64,000 nt of DNA. Origin: JAVBPR01 sp031549485 (GTDB lineage: Bacteria > Bacillota > Clostridia > Oscillospirales > Feifaniaceae). Position 1 is the stretch's first letter, and each line of letters opens with the position of its first letter. Under the pieces are notes generated by a model. It ran no database searches. It had not been told where the DNA came from and saw only the letters and a list, made by a program, of their open reading frames with translations. Positions 1 through 8,065 of the stretch are shown here, piece after piece. Where the stretch lies: positions 62,001 through 126,000 of the forward strand of contig JAVBPR010000015.1 of NCBI GenBank assembly GCA_031549485.1. Direction: 5' to 3'. The translations under genes and the position numbers were made by a program.

Positions 1-69
1 CGTGGAGATTTCGAACATGCTTTTAGTAAAAACCCTTTGAATGTAAGGATCGCAGATATTGAAATTTGA
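1..69 (+). CDS. C-terminal end of an unidentified upstream gene (partial)
   Basis: Frame 1 is open from the window edge and stops at TGA 67-69, giving a 22-residue tail ending NVRIADIEI. The other two forward frames stop sooner. The tail is too short to identify. Its stop lies 59 bases before queH, so the two could be co-transcribed. It could also be noncoding. Confidence 0.3.
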   Translation, partial: RGDFEHAFSKNPLNVRIADIEI

Positions 70-128
70 TTCTTTAGGAGATATACTGAACATCAAGGTG
101 CGATATTTAAAAAGAAAGGGCGGATAAA

Positions 129-668
129 ATGGAAAAGAAAAAAATGCTTTTGCATAGCTGCTGCGGTCCGTGCAGCAGTCATGTCCTGAATGTTCTCAAA
201 GAGCAATATGACCTTACCCTTTTTTATTACAACCCCAATATCGAGCCGCGGGAAGAATACGAAAAAAGAGAGAAAACACAGCGCGATTTGCTTTCTTTCG
301 ATGACTACGCCGGGATAAAATATCTCGCCGGAGAATATGAAAACGAAAAATTCAGAGAGGCGGCAAAAGGGCTTGAAAGCGAGCCGGAGGGCGGCGCGCG
401 ATGCGAAAAATGCTTTGTTTTGCGCCTTTTTGAAACGGCGAAAATGGCGGAGGAAAACGGTTTCGACCTTTTTGCCACTACCCTCAGCGTGAGCCCTCAT
501 AAAAACGCCGCTTTGCTAAATAAAATAGGAAGCGAAATCATGGCAGGAAAATTTTTGCCGGGCGATTATAAAAAGAAAAACGGATATTTAGAGTCTATTA
601 AATTATCCGAAAAATACGGGTTATACCGCCAAGATTATTGCGGCTGCCTATTTTCAAAAGAAAAATAA
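129..668 (+). CDS. queH: epoxyqueuosine reductase QueH
   Basis: Last step of queuosine synthesis: reduction of epoxyqueuosine to queuosine in tRNA, in the cytoplasm. This 179-residue protein has the QueH (DUF208) signature: an N-terminal CCGPCSS motif with Cys11, Cys12 and Cys15, a CEKC pair near residue 91, and YCGC near the C-terminus (about 168-172). These cysteines ligate the iron-sulfur cluster in the family. QueH is the non-orthologous replacement for QueG and needs no cobalamin. ATG 129 follows the purine-rich GAAAGGGCGG. The gene ends at a strong hairpin and faces a convergent lipoprotein gene. No other queuosine gene is in the window. Confidence 0.93.
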   Translation: MEKKKMLLHSCCGPCSSHVLNVLKEQYDLTLFYYNPNIEPREEYEKREKTQRDLLSFDDYAGIKYLAGEYENEKFREAAKGLESEPEGGARCEKCFVLRLFETAKMAEENGFDLFATTLSVSPHKNAALLNKIGSEIMAGKFLPGDYKKKNGYLESIKLSEKYGLYRQDYCGCLFSKEK

Positions 669-670
669 AA

Positions 671-698
671 AATCCGCCGGCAAACGCCGGCGGATTTA
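671..698. terminator. bidirectional rho-independent terminator
   Basis: AATCCGCCGGC, loop AAAC, then GCCGGCGGATTT, flanked by A and T runs. It lies between the convergent queH and lipoprotein genes and can serve both. Confidence 0.85.
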
Positions 699-717
699 TA
701 TTTTTGATTTTTAAGAA

Positions 718-1170
718 TCAATACCCTGTGAAGAAGTCGTTTAATTTCCATTTGCCGTCTTCTTTTACCATCTCAATATAAAATGTGGTTTTTGTTTCTC
801 CGCTGCCGAAAGAAACCGAACCCGGCGCGGCGACAAAGTCAAAGTTGCAGATAAAAACAAGAGCGCCTTCCTCCATTTTGTCTGCGCCTGTGGTGTCAAA
901 TTCACAAGAAGTCAAAGTTGCTTCCTGCATTCCGAAAACGGCGGCTTCAAAAGCCTTGGCAGGATCGGTATTTTTTGCTTTGAGATTGTCTGTTGCGGCG
1001 TCTCTCATTTTGTCAAAGTCTTTGTTTTTAAAATCTTTGAAAAAGTTTTCGATGACCGTTTTTGCCGCGGCTTTTTCATCAACAGGAGTGTTGCTGTCAG
1101 CAGCTTTGTTGCAAGCACAAAAGCTCAAAACAAGAATGAATGCAAGGGATATAAGTAGAAATTTTTTCAT
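718..1170 (-). CDS. small secreted lipoprotein, NTF2/DUF4878-like
   Basis: 150-residue protein with a lipoprotein signal peptide: MKKF, a hydrophobic stretch, then FCAC with the likely lipidated Cys20. The mature part has the layout of DUF4878/NTF2-like lipoproteins: a helix with AKTVIENFFKDFKNKDFDKM, then beta strands ending KEDGKWKLNDFFTGY. Such domains are small alpha+beta cones exposed on the outer face of the membrane, and their ligand is usually unknown. Start ATG at 1170 has an AAAGGT site. It appears to be a single-gene unit. The family assignment comes from layout, not a search. Confidence 0.7.
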   Translation of the reverse strand: MKKFLLISLAFILVLSFCACNKAADSNTPVDEKAAAKTVIENFFKDFKNKDFDKMRDAATDNLKAKNTDPAKAFEAAVFGMQEATLTSCEFDTTGADKMEEGALVFICNFDFVAAPGSVSFGSGETKTTFYIEMVKEDGKWKLNDFFTGY

Positions 1171-1313
1171 TTTATTTTACCTTTCAACGTGTTTTTATAA
1201 TTTATTGTAACATCCCTTTAACAAACAGTCAATTGGCATACAAAAAATTTTACTGACCGTTTTATCGGACAATGACTCCTGTATGATTAATATATCAGGA
1301 AGGAGGGCAAAAA

Positions 1314-1526
1314 ATGATTGTCTATTGCCTAATATTGTTTGCGATAATCGGTCTTGCCGAGGAAACGCTTTCGGAATATCTTTCGAATAAAAAAGGGAAG
1401 TCAAAACGGCCCGCCGTACCTGCACAAAAAGCTGCACTCGTCTTAGACGAGGACTACGCGTTTATCATGAGCTACAATGGGTTAGCAAGGCAAGAAAATA
1501 CAAGCAGCTTACTAAAAGGAGCGTAA
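1314..1526 (+). CDS. small membrane-anchored protein, unknown function
   Basis: 70 residues. The N-terminus is a single hydrophobic helix (MIVYCLILFAIIG), followed by a basic linker (SNKKGKSKR) and a polar tail. The ATG is preceded by a near-perfect ribosome site (AGGAAGGAGGGC), which argues that it is translated. An imperfect palindrome with arms CCTG 1278-1281 and CAGG 1296-1299 sits just upstream. A second, even smaller hydrophobic ORF follows after 4 bases. I do not recognise the family. Neighbourhood with spoIIID makes a sporulation role possible, but that is only a guess. Confidence 0.5.
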   Translation: MIVYCLILFAIIGLAEETLSEYLSNKKGKSKRPAVPAQKAALVLDEDYAFIMSYNGLARQENTSSLLKGA

Positions 1527-1530
1527 GGCT

Positions 1531-1608
1531 ATGAAAATTTTTGGAGCAATTATAGTAATTTGGTTGTTACTTAGCACTTTATCGGCAGTTCTGAAAAGTT
1601 ATAAGTAA
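1531..1608 (+). CDS. 25-residue hydrophobic micropeptide
   Basis: ATG 1531 to TAA 1608 encodes MKIFGAIIVIWLLLSTLSAV followed by a short basic tail LKSYK, a single transmembrane helix. AAAGGAG (1515-1521) precedes the ATG at about 9 bases and overlaps the end of the 70-residue ORF, so the two are probably co-translated. Size and character fit small membrane modulators or type I-toxin-like peptides; there is no direct evidence for either. Confidence 0.45.
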   Translation: MKIFGAIIVIWLLLSTLSAVLKSYK

Positions 1609-1693
1609 AAAATAAAGCAGTCATATATTATGAATATTAAACGGTGAAAAAGAAGAAAATTTACCAAAAGTAACTGATATAAATTCGCCTGAA

Positions 1694-1730
1694 AAAAGCC
1701 GGCTTCGCGGGAACCGGCTTTTTGATTTTT
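1694..1730 (+). terminator. rho-independent terminator
   Basis: AAAAGCCGG, loop, CCGGCTTTTT followed by more T residues. It closes the micro-ORF transcript before spoIIID. Confidence 0.8.
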
Positions 1731-1748
1731 CCCCTTATTTTAAAAAAT

Positions 1749-1777
1749 TCATAAACTAAATACATGCCTCATATTAT
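1749..1777 (+). promoter_or_regulatory. sigma-E-like sporulation promoter of spoIIID
   Basis: TCATAAA (1749-1755), a 14-base spacer, then CATATTAT (1770-1777). This resembles the mother-cell sigma-E pattern (ATA-type -35, 14-base spacer, CATAnnnT-type -10). It lies 28 bases before the spoIIID ATG. In Bacillus subtilis spoIIID is a sigma-E gene, so the match is biologically expected. Confidence 0.55.
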
Positions 1778-1804
1778 TAATTATCAAACTAAGCGGAGGA
1801 AAAT

Positions 1805-2059
1805 ATGAGGCGTCTGCAAGAAAAACGGGCAACAGAGCTTGCAAAGCATATTATTGAAACAGGCGATACCGTCCGCGCCGCCGCAAAAAAGTTTTCGGTC
1901 AGCAAAAGCACGGTACATAAGGACGTCGCAGAGCGCCTTTGGGAGATTGACCACGCGCTTGCCGAAAAAGCGGAAAAAGTTTTACAGCTAAATAAAAACG
2001 AGCGGCATCTTCGCGGCGGCGAGGCGACAAAAATAAAATACAAAATTGATAAAAAATAA
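1805..2059 (+). CDS. spoIIID: sporulation transcription factor SpoIIID
   Basis: 84-residue DNA-binding protein, slightly shorter than the roughly 93 residues of the B. subtilis protein. The helix-turn-helix lies around residues 20-45 (GDTVRAAAKKFSVSKSTVHK), followed by the conserved DVAERL and a basic C-terminal helix (NKNERHLRGGEATKIKY). SpoIIID works in the mother cell to switch the sigma-E regulon and prepare sigma-K expression. AAGCGGAGG is ideally placed before ATG 1805. It is monocistronic between two terminators. Its presence shows the organism belongs to an endospore-forming lineage. Confidence 0.95.
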   Translation: MRRLQEKRATELAKHIIETGDTVRAAAKKFSVSKSTVHKDVAERLWEIDHALAEKAEKVLQLNKNERHLRGGEATKIKYKIDKK

Positions 2060-2088
2060 ATCGCTTTTTAGGCGATTTATTTTTTTTA
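2054..2088 (+). terminator. rho-independent terminator of spoIIID
   Basis: AAATAAATCGC, loop TTTTTAG, GCGATTTATTT and a long T run. The 5' arm includes the spoIIID stop codon. Confidence 0.85.
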
Positions 2089-2121
2089 TTATGTTATAAT
2101 CCAATAAAAGAGGTGATTTTG

Positions 2122-2598
2122 TTGAGCGTAAAAGGAACATTTACCTACACCGAAAAAGATTATTTGAAATTCAATTTATTTCACAGCCGTAATTTTTTTC
2201 TTATTTTTGGCGTCATGTTGATAATTTTGGCCTTTATGGCTATTGCATACGGCGTTTGGCTGCAGTTTTCTATAGGGCTTGCCGCAACTGCGGCTGCTCT
2301 CGGGATAATGTATTATCAAAGCAAAAGAAATTACAAAACCAGCACCCTTCGCGGGATAGAAGTAGAAAACATTTTCGACGAAACCGGGATTCATCAGAAG
2401 AATACGCTCGGGGAAACGAATCTTCCGTATAATTTAATTTACAAAGTTTGCGAGACAAAAGAGGCTTTTTACGTCTATATTTCGAAAATCCAGGCGTTTA
2501 TCGTCCAAAAAAGATATTTTGAAAAACCGGAAGATATAGAAACGGTCAAAGAACTTTTTAAAAACAATTTGCCCGCGAAACAACTTAAACTCAGATAA
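2122..2598 (+). CDS. YcxB-like two-TM membrane protein
   Basis: 158 residues from TTG 2122. That start is chosen because AGAGGTG (2109-2115) is spaced correctly for it; the upstream in-frame GTG 2113 lies inside the ribosome site. Layout: a strand-rich head (SVKGTFTYTEKDYLKFNLFHSRN), two adjacent transmembrane helices at about residues 25-70, a linker, then a C-terminal domain with VQKRYF near the end. This is the architecture of the YcxB-like family (PF14317), membrane proteins of unknown function. A -10 box TATAAT at 2095-2100 implies a very short leader. Confidence 0.7.
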   Translation: MSVKGTFTYTEKDYLKFNLFHSRNFFLIFGVMLIILAFMAIAYGVWLQFSIGLAATAAALGIMYYQSKRNYKTSTLRGIEVENIFDETGIHQKNTLGETNLPYNLIYKVCETKEAFYVYISKIQAFIVQKRYFEKPEDIETVKELFKNNLPAKQLKLR

Positions 2599-2602
2599 AA
2601 TG

Positions 2603-2628
2603 CGGGCGGAAAATTCCGCCCGTTTTTT
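2603..2628 (+). terminator. rho-independent terminator
   Basis: CGGGCGGA, loop, TCCGCCCG followed by six T residues, immediately after the YcxB-like gene. Confidence 0.88.
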
Positions 2629-2689
2629 CGCGAGCGGGTAACAAAATGATTATTTAAAAACTTTTTATTACATAAAACAGGAGGACAAA

Positions 2690-4981
2690 ATGAGCGAAAA
2701 CAAAAGAAGAAATCTACTAAAAACCATCGGCATTGCAGGAGGGGCTGTCGCGGCTTCAACTCTCCTCGGACCGCTTTCGGCGTCCGCCGCGGTCGGCAGA
2801 CACAATGTTTTAAATGTTGCGCGCGCTGCCGACCTAAGTTCTCTGACCGGCCTTGAAAACGGCGATATCGTTTTTGTCGGAGGGCATACAACATCCGGCG
2901 ACGGCGGCGAGAAAATTATGCGCTGGGTTTCAGGTTCAAGCAAAACGCCGGATGGCGGAATGGTGCTTGCCCACAGCACAAATACAACCGGAAAATTCGA
3001 AATTGTTCACGACGGCGTCGGCGATTACCGCTGGTACGGAATATTTGGCGATACCACCGCGGCGGACAGCGCTTTTGATGCCATGGCGGCAAATACTTCG
3101 ATTCATACAATCGAAGCGCATACCGACCTGAAATTTTTGCAAAGACATGTTATTACAAGAAGCGATCTCACCCTTGATTTTAGAAACCATAAGGTTTCGA
3201 CGACCGGAATCGCTAATGCAACGGCTGTAAACAGAATTGAAGTGGAGGGGCTCTTCCTATTCACCGGCGCGACCGTCGGCAACGCATTGCCGGCTACATT
3301 GTCAGCCGCTATAAACGAAAATGTCGACGCATATACTGTTCCGTCTTCGCTCGGAGGAACTGTCGGCGGGTATGTTATCATGAGCAGCGATAAAAACCCG
3401 AGCTTGCCGGGCACATCGGCAAAAGAAATCATGAGAATGGCGAGAATTGTCGCGATAACCGGAACATCGTACAGGCTTGACTACAGAGCGTCTTATACGA
3501 TCGCTTCAGGAAGGTCGATGACTTATCAGCTTGTAAACCCGATAAAAAATATCACCGTCAAAAATATGGTGTTTTACGGCAGCGGCGGAACGGCAGACGC
3601 GGATTTGAGCGGATGCCATCCGGTCACCTTCTATTACGGCGTAAATTGCAACGCGATAAATATCGAGAGCAACGGGAACTATGCGGCGGCAATCAGCAGA
3701 TATTATAATAATGATTTTGTAACCGACGGCTGCTCCGCGATAAACGCTCTTTCAATCAGATACGGCGGCAGAGGATATCTCACACAGCAGATGTATTGCA
3801 ACAAAGGCGTTGTAAAAAACTGTAGCCTTAAAAACGGCCGCCATCTTGTCGACTCGACCGCGACCTCGAATATCCTTGTTGAAAACTGCTATGTTACATT
3901 CGATGTAAACGGAGGATTTGTCACCCACGGGCAATTTGAGCATGACCTCACTTTTATAGGTAATGTCGGAAACCTCAGCCTTGCCGGTTCGGGCGAAACA
4001 TGGGGCGCAAGCGCGAAAAACGTTGTCGTCAAAAAACATACCGGCGCGAATATCAACGTCGGATTAAACGGCGGAAGCGTTCCGGGCGGAATTCAAAACT
4101 ACGGCAACAGGATAACGAATGTTACCCTCGAAGATTGCCATGTTGTCGCGGATACCGGTGTAACCGCCGACGCAAACAGGGTAAACGGCTGTATAACGGT
4201 CACCTGCGACGGCGCCTCGGTGAAAAATTGCAGCGCAGACAAAATGCTTTATTTAAACGGCCGAACCCAGCTTTCCAAGCGTCCAAATGTTTTCGAAGGA
4301 TGCACATTTGATTTGACATACGACGAAGACGGAACATCGTCAAAGCCGTTTCTTACAATGATGAGCCAGCCGTCAACGCCGGAAGATTTGAGGATAAAAC
4401 TTCCGGTTATTTTCAAAGACTGCACATTCAGGAAAGTCGCAAATCCGCACTTCTTCAATAATGCGCCTGTCTATTTTGAAAACTGTACTTTTGAAGGCCG
4501 CAATACGGCACAAACCGGCATGGAATTTTTCAGCCATACCGTCAGCTTTAAAGATTGCCGCTTTAATAATATCGGAATAATTTTAAGAACGGTTGCGAGA
4601 GATGCGGACGGCGCAGACTCGCTCGGGGCAACAGCGGTTCAAAAACTTTCGGTAAAAGGCTGTGTTTTCACCGGCGCGACTACTAACGGCGCGATTTCGA
4701 TAGATTCCGAAGCTGCTGTGCCGGCAGTAATTGACATCGAAGGCACAACCTACAGCCAAGGAGCGTCCGCGGCGTTTATTTCGAATGCGGCTGTTGGAAA
4801 GCTCCTCGCGCTTAAAATGAGAAACTGCGTATTGGACGGCGGAAAAACTGTTTTCACCGCGGGCGACTGCGCAAAATTCTGCCATATTACAAACAACTAT
4901 TTTAGCGGACACACAATTGAAAATCCGCCGACAGCAGTCATTGCCGATAATTCGGGAACAGTTACGGGCATCACGATTTAA
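2690..4981 (+). CDS. Tat-exported right-handed beta-helix surface protein
   Basis: 763 residues. The N-terminus is a twin-arginine signal (KRRNLLKTIGIAGGAVAAS, cleavage probably after SASA), so the protein should cross the membrane folded. From about residue 130 there are many short strand-turn units with repeated N/C ladders (for example VKNCSLKNGRH, VENCYVTF, LEDCHVVAD, FKDCTFRK, FENCTFEG, FKDCRFNN), the signature of a parallel beta-helix (pectate-lyase-like fold). Such folds occur in polysaccharide lyases, hydrolases and phage tailspikes. I see no catalytic signature I can name, so enzyme or adhesin remains open. There is no SLH or sortase motif. The next gene starts 10 bases downstream and is SLH-anchored, which suggests an operon and perhaps a surface complex. 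AGGAGG precedes ATG 2690. Confidence 0.8.
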   Translation: MSENKRRNLLKTIGIAGGAVAASTLLGPLSASAAVGRHNVLNVARAADLSSLTGLENGDIVFVGGHTTSGDGGEKIMRWVSGSSKTPDGGMVLAHSTNTTGKFEIVHDGVGDYRWYGIFGDTTAADSAFDAMAANTSIHTIEAHTDLKFLQRHVITRSDLTLDFRNHKVSTTGIANATAVNRIEVEGLFLFTGATVGNALPATLSAAINENVDAYTVPSSLGGTVGGYVIMSSDKNPSLPGTSAKEIMRMARIVAITGTSYRLDYRASYTIASGRSMTYQLVNPIKNITVKNMVFYGSGGTADADLSGCHPVTFYYGVNCNAINIESNGNYAAAISRYYNNDFVTDGCSAINALSIRYGGRGYLTQQMYCNKGVVKNCSLKNGRHLVDSTATSNILVENCYVTFDVNGGFVTHGQFEHDLTFIGNVGNLSLAGSGETWGASAKNVVVKKHTGANINVGLNGGSVPGGIQNYGNRITNVTLEDCHVVADTGVTADANRVNGCITVTCDGASVKNCSADKMLYLNGRTQLSKRPNVFEGCTFDLTYDEDGTSSKPFLTMMSQPSTPEDLRIKLPVIFKDCTFRKVANPHFFNNAPVYFENCTFEGRNTAQTGMEFFSHTVSFKDCRFNNIGIILRTVARDADGADSLGATAVQKLSVKGCVFTGATTNGAISIDSEAAVPAVIDIEGTTYSQGASAAFISNAAVGKLLALKMRNCVLDGGKTVFTAGDCAKFCHITNNYFSGHTIENPPTAVIADNSGTVTGITI

Positions 4982-4991
4982 GGAGATAAGA

Positions 4992-6965
4992 ATGAAAAAG
5001 ATTTTAACTTTAATCCTTGCTTTTTCGCTTATTTTCACCGCGCTGTGCGCGCCCGCGCTTGCGACCGATACGTTTTTGCTTGAAAAATTCACGGCCGGCG
5101 ATTTTATATATGCTAAACTTCCGGCGGCGGGAAAAGCGGCAATCGCGGGGTATGTAAATCCGGCAAGCGCCACCGGAACGCTGACTATTCCGGCGACGGT
5201 GAGCAGCGGCGGAACGACTTACACGGTGACCGAAGTCGGCGATTATGCATTTCGGACGCTCGGAGGAATCACCGCGGTTTCTTTTCCGGCAGGGATAACG
5301 ACCATAGGCGAATATGCATTTGCCGATTGCGACGGAATTACCGCGCTTACGCTTCCGACAGGGCTCACAACTATAGGCGAGTCGGCTTTTGACGGATGCG
5401 AAAAAATCGCAAATGCGCTTACTCTGCCGGCAGGCGTCAGCTATATCGGACCGTTCGCATTTTCGGGATGTGAAAAAATAGCGGACAACCTCACCATTCC
5501 GGCGGCGGTCACGACTATAGGCAGATTTGCCTTTGACGACTGTAAACTTATCAAAAAAATAACTTTCGCGGGCGCGACACCGCCGATAACGGTCGGAGCA
5601 GAGATTTTTAACTATGCAGAATTTATTTATGTCGATAATATCGCGACATTTACGACTGCGCTCGGCGGAAAGGTCGGCGCGGCGCAGATTGTCCTCAAAA
5701 CACCGGGAGTGGCGGCAACTCCGGTTATTACGTCTCAACCGGCAACTTCGATTTCGCTGAGCACCGGCTCAACCTTGTCGCTTAGTGTTACCGCAACGGC
5801 GAGCGACGGCGGAACACTTTCCTATCAGTGGTTTATTGTTTCTTCGGCGGTCACCACCGGCGGATCGCTGCTCTCAAACAGCTCAACCTATTCGGTGCAG
5901 GCAAACTCGATAGGAACTTATTATTACTACTGCAAAGTGACCAATACGAAAAACGGTGCTACAGCTTCGGCCGTGACGACCTCTATCAAAGTTGAAGTTA
6001 CAAAGCCGAGCGGAAGTGGCGGAAACGGCGGCAGCGGAGGCGGCGGAGGAACGGTCGCGACCACGCCTTTCATCACGAAGCAGCCGGTGGGTAGCGACAG
6101 CATTAATCCGGGCGATAAATTCAGCATGAGCATCGAGGCAAACTCGACCGACGGCGGAATTATATCCTATCAGTGGTATGTAAACACTTCGCCGACATCG
6201 GTGGGCGGAACGCCGATCGCAGGTGCGACCGGACCGGAATATTCGCCGCCGACCGACAAAGAGGGAACGCTCTATTATTACTGCGTTGTCACCAATACAA
6301 ACGGTTCCGCGACAAGCGGACCGACGGCAACAGCAGTCTCGAATATCTGTACCGTAATTGTCGGCGACGGCGATGGTGACGGCGGTGATGACGAGCCGAC
6401 AGACGGAATCGAAATAGACGGCAAACTTTATTTTGATGTCCTCGGCCACTGGGCAAAAGACAGCATAATCTATGTTATAGAAAACGGGCTTATGAACGGC
6501 GTCGCCGAAGGATATTTTGCGCCGGACGGAAAGCTCTCGCGCGCTATGCTTGTCACCATACTTTACCGCAGGGAAAACTCGCCGGCAGTCAGCGGAAACA
6601 CGCCGTTTACCGACCTTCAAAAGGACAGCTGGTACGACGACGCGGTCCTTTGGGCATATAATAACAAAATAATAAACGGAACATCCGAAAACACGTTTTC
6701 GCCGGATGATAATATAACAAGAGAGCAGATTGCGACGATAATTTATAATTACGCAAAAGAAAACAGTTTGCTCGGAAGCGGCGCAGCAGATAAAAAACTT
6801 TCGGATTTTTCTGACGGAGACAAGGTTTCCGGTTATGCCGCCGAGGCGATGACATGGGCGATTAACGCGGGGCTGATTTCGGGAAGAGACGACGGAACTC
6901 TCGATCCGAAAAACACCGCCACAAGAGGCGAAATGGCGGCAATCCTGCAAAGATTTTTTAAATAA
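4992..6965 (+). CDS. BspA-like LRR, Ig-like, triple-SLH cell-surface protein
   Basis: 657 residues from ATG 4992, chosen for AAGGAGAT and a clear signal peptide (MKKILTLILAFSLIFTALCA, cleaved near ALA). Order: LRR_5/BspA-type leucine-rich repeats at about 70-200 (repeated TTIGxxAFxxC units), two Ig-like domains at about 235-345 and 355-465 (each with YQW and YYYC motifs), a glycine-rich linker between them, an acidic DGDGDGGDD linker, then three SLH domains at about 475-657 (GHWAKDSI, DSWYDDAVLWAYNN, SGYAAEAMTWAINAG). SLH domains bind pyruvylated secondary wall polymer, so the protein is displayed on the wall and probably mediates adhesion. It is co-transcribed with the Tat beta-helix protein. 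Confidence 0.9.
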   Translation: MKKILTLILAFSLIFTALCAPALATDTFLLEKFTAGDFIYAKLPAAGKAAIAGYVNPASATGTLTIPATVSSGGTTYTVTEVGDYAFRTLGGITAVSFPAGITTIGEYAFADCDGITALTLPTGLTTIGESAFDGCEKIANALTLPAGVSYIGPFAFSGCEKIADNLTIPAAVTTIGRFAFDDCKLIKKITFAGATPPITVGAEIFNYAEFIYVDNIATFTTALGGKVGAAQIVLKTPGVAATPVITSQPATSISLSTGSTLSLSVTATASDGGTLSYQWFIVSSAVTTGGSLLSNSSTYSVQANSIGTYYYYCKVTNTKNGATASAVTTSIKVEVTKPSGSGGNGGSGGGGGTVATTPFITKQPVGSDSINPGDKFSMSIEANSTDGGIISYQWYVNTSPTSVGGTPIAGATGPEYSPPTDKEGTLYYYCVVTNTNGSATSGPTATAVSNICTVIVGDGDGDGGDDEPTDGIEIDGKLYFDVLGHWAKDSIIYVIENGLMNGVAEGYFAPDGKLSRAMLVTILYRRENSPAVSGNTPFTDLQKDSWYDDAVLWAYNNKIINGTSENTFSPDDNITREQIATIIYNYAKENSLLGSGAADKKLSDFSDGDKVSGYAAEAMTWAINAGLISGRDDGTLDPKNTATRGEMAAILQRFFK

Positions 6966-6987
6966 TTTTCCAAAACAAAATAAAGAA

Positions 6988-7017
6988 AGGGCGGCGCATA
7001 TTTGCGCCGCCTTTTTT
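6988..7017. terminator. bidirectional rho-independent terminator
   Basis: AAAGGGCGGCGCA, loop, TGCGCCGCCTTTTTT, between the convergent SLH protein and AEC transporter genes. Confidence 0.88.
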
Positions 7018-7026
7018 CGGTATAAA

Positions 7027-7935
7027 TTATAAAGAAATTGTTTTTGATAAAAAATACAGTGCGGGAAAAATCGCCGCGAGAAAAAGAAAAGTGGAAAAAA
7101 CAATGGTGTCGGAGCAGAGTTTATAGTCGTGCCCGGTTTCGTGCGACCAAATTATCGACATAATCGGCGCGGGACAGGCAAAAAGCGTGCACATAATAAC
7201 TGCCATTGGCAACCCGCTTGTAAAATAGTAAAACGGGAAAAGAACAGCGGGAAGAAGGAGCACTTTTACAATCGGCATGAAAATAGAATTCCGGTCGCGC
7301 AAAAATCCGAAGATGGGATTGCTTGCAATCGTCGCTCCGAGGAAAAGCATGGCAAGCGGAGAAGTGAGCCCGGCGATTTGCGAAATCGTCATTACGGCAA
7401 ACTCCGGCAGCTTAAACCGGTCGCCGAAAAAGCTGAGAGCAATGCCGATAATAAGCGCGATAATACAAGGGCTGGCAATTATTTTGAAAACATTTTTGCC
7501 TTTTTTATTTATAAAGGTCGGGTAATAAAGAAGCCAAACAAAAAAATCCTGAATGCCGGAATGCGTGACCGCATAAAACACACCTACAGGGCCGAAAAGA
7601 AGCCCGATTATCGGGAGCCCGATATAGTTTACATTTCCGACACCGAGGATAAAATTAAGCGGCACGCTTTTTTTTCGCGGGATTTTTCGCATCGCAAATT
7701 TGCCGCCAAAAAACAGAGCGGTGGTGGTAAGCAAGGTGATAATAACCACCGTAAACGCTTTTCCGCCGTAATCTTTTATATTTATCGCGGTCATTGATTT
7801 TATGATAAGCGCGGGATAGCAAATTTTCAAAAGCAGCGGCCCTAACGCTTCGATAAAACTTTTTGAAAACCACTTGATTTTATAAGCTATAAAACCGATG
7901 GCGACCATAATAAAAAGAAAAAAGAAATCATTCAT
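7027..7935 (-). CDS. AEC-family (auxin efflux carrier-type) permease
   Basis: 302 residues with about ten hydrophobic helices in two five-helix halves. Family features: an N-terminal FLFIMVAIGFIAYKIKWFS, a mid-protein GNVNYIGLPI motif with Gly-Asn and Pro in the crossover region, and LFLGATIA at the start of the second half. Bacterial AEC proteins move small organic anions such as malate or other dicarboxylates; the substrate here cannot be read from sequence. GGAGGA precedes ATG 7935. It is monocistronic, divergent from ung. Confidence 0.87.
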   Translation of the reverse strand: MNDFFFLFIMVAIGFIAYKIKWFSKSFIEALGPLLLKICYPALIIKSMTAINIKDYGGKAFTVVIITLLTTTALFFGGKFAMRKIPRKKSVPLNFILGVGNVNYIGLPIIGLLFGPVGVFYAVTHSGIQDFFVWLLYYPTFINKKGKNVFKIIASPCIIALIIGIALSFFGDRFKLPEFAVMTISQIAGLTSPLAMLFLGATIASNPIFGFLRDRNSIFMPIVKVLLLPAVLFPFYYFTSGLPMAVIMCTLFACPAPIMSIIWSHETGHDYKLCSDTIVFSTFLFLAAIFPALYFLSKTISL

Positions 7936-8065
7936 CGTGCATTTCCTCCGTCTTGTATCTTATCACATGCGGGCAAAAAGCGGCAAGCGAGGTTTTCCCT
8001 TGATATAAAATTTTATTTAATGTAAAATTGTATAGATGATTTTTTAAAGGGAGAAAAAGGCGGAA

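Noticed and set aside
2690..4981. Prophage tailspike or confirmed pectate lyase
   Set aside because: The beta-helix resembles both, but there are no phage genes nearby, a Tat signal is present, and I see no lyase catalytic triad.
5883..7103. 406-codon open frame antisense to the LRR/SLH protein
   Set aside because: It is an Arg/Cys-rich shadow of a gene with clear SLH domains, has no ribosome site and resembles no protein family.
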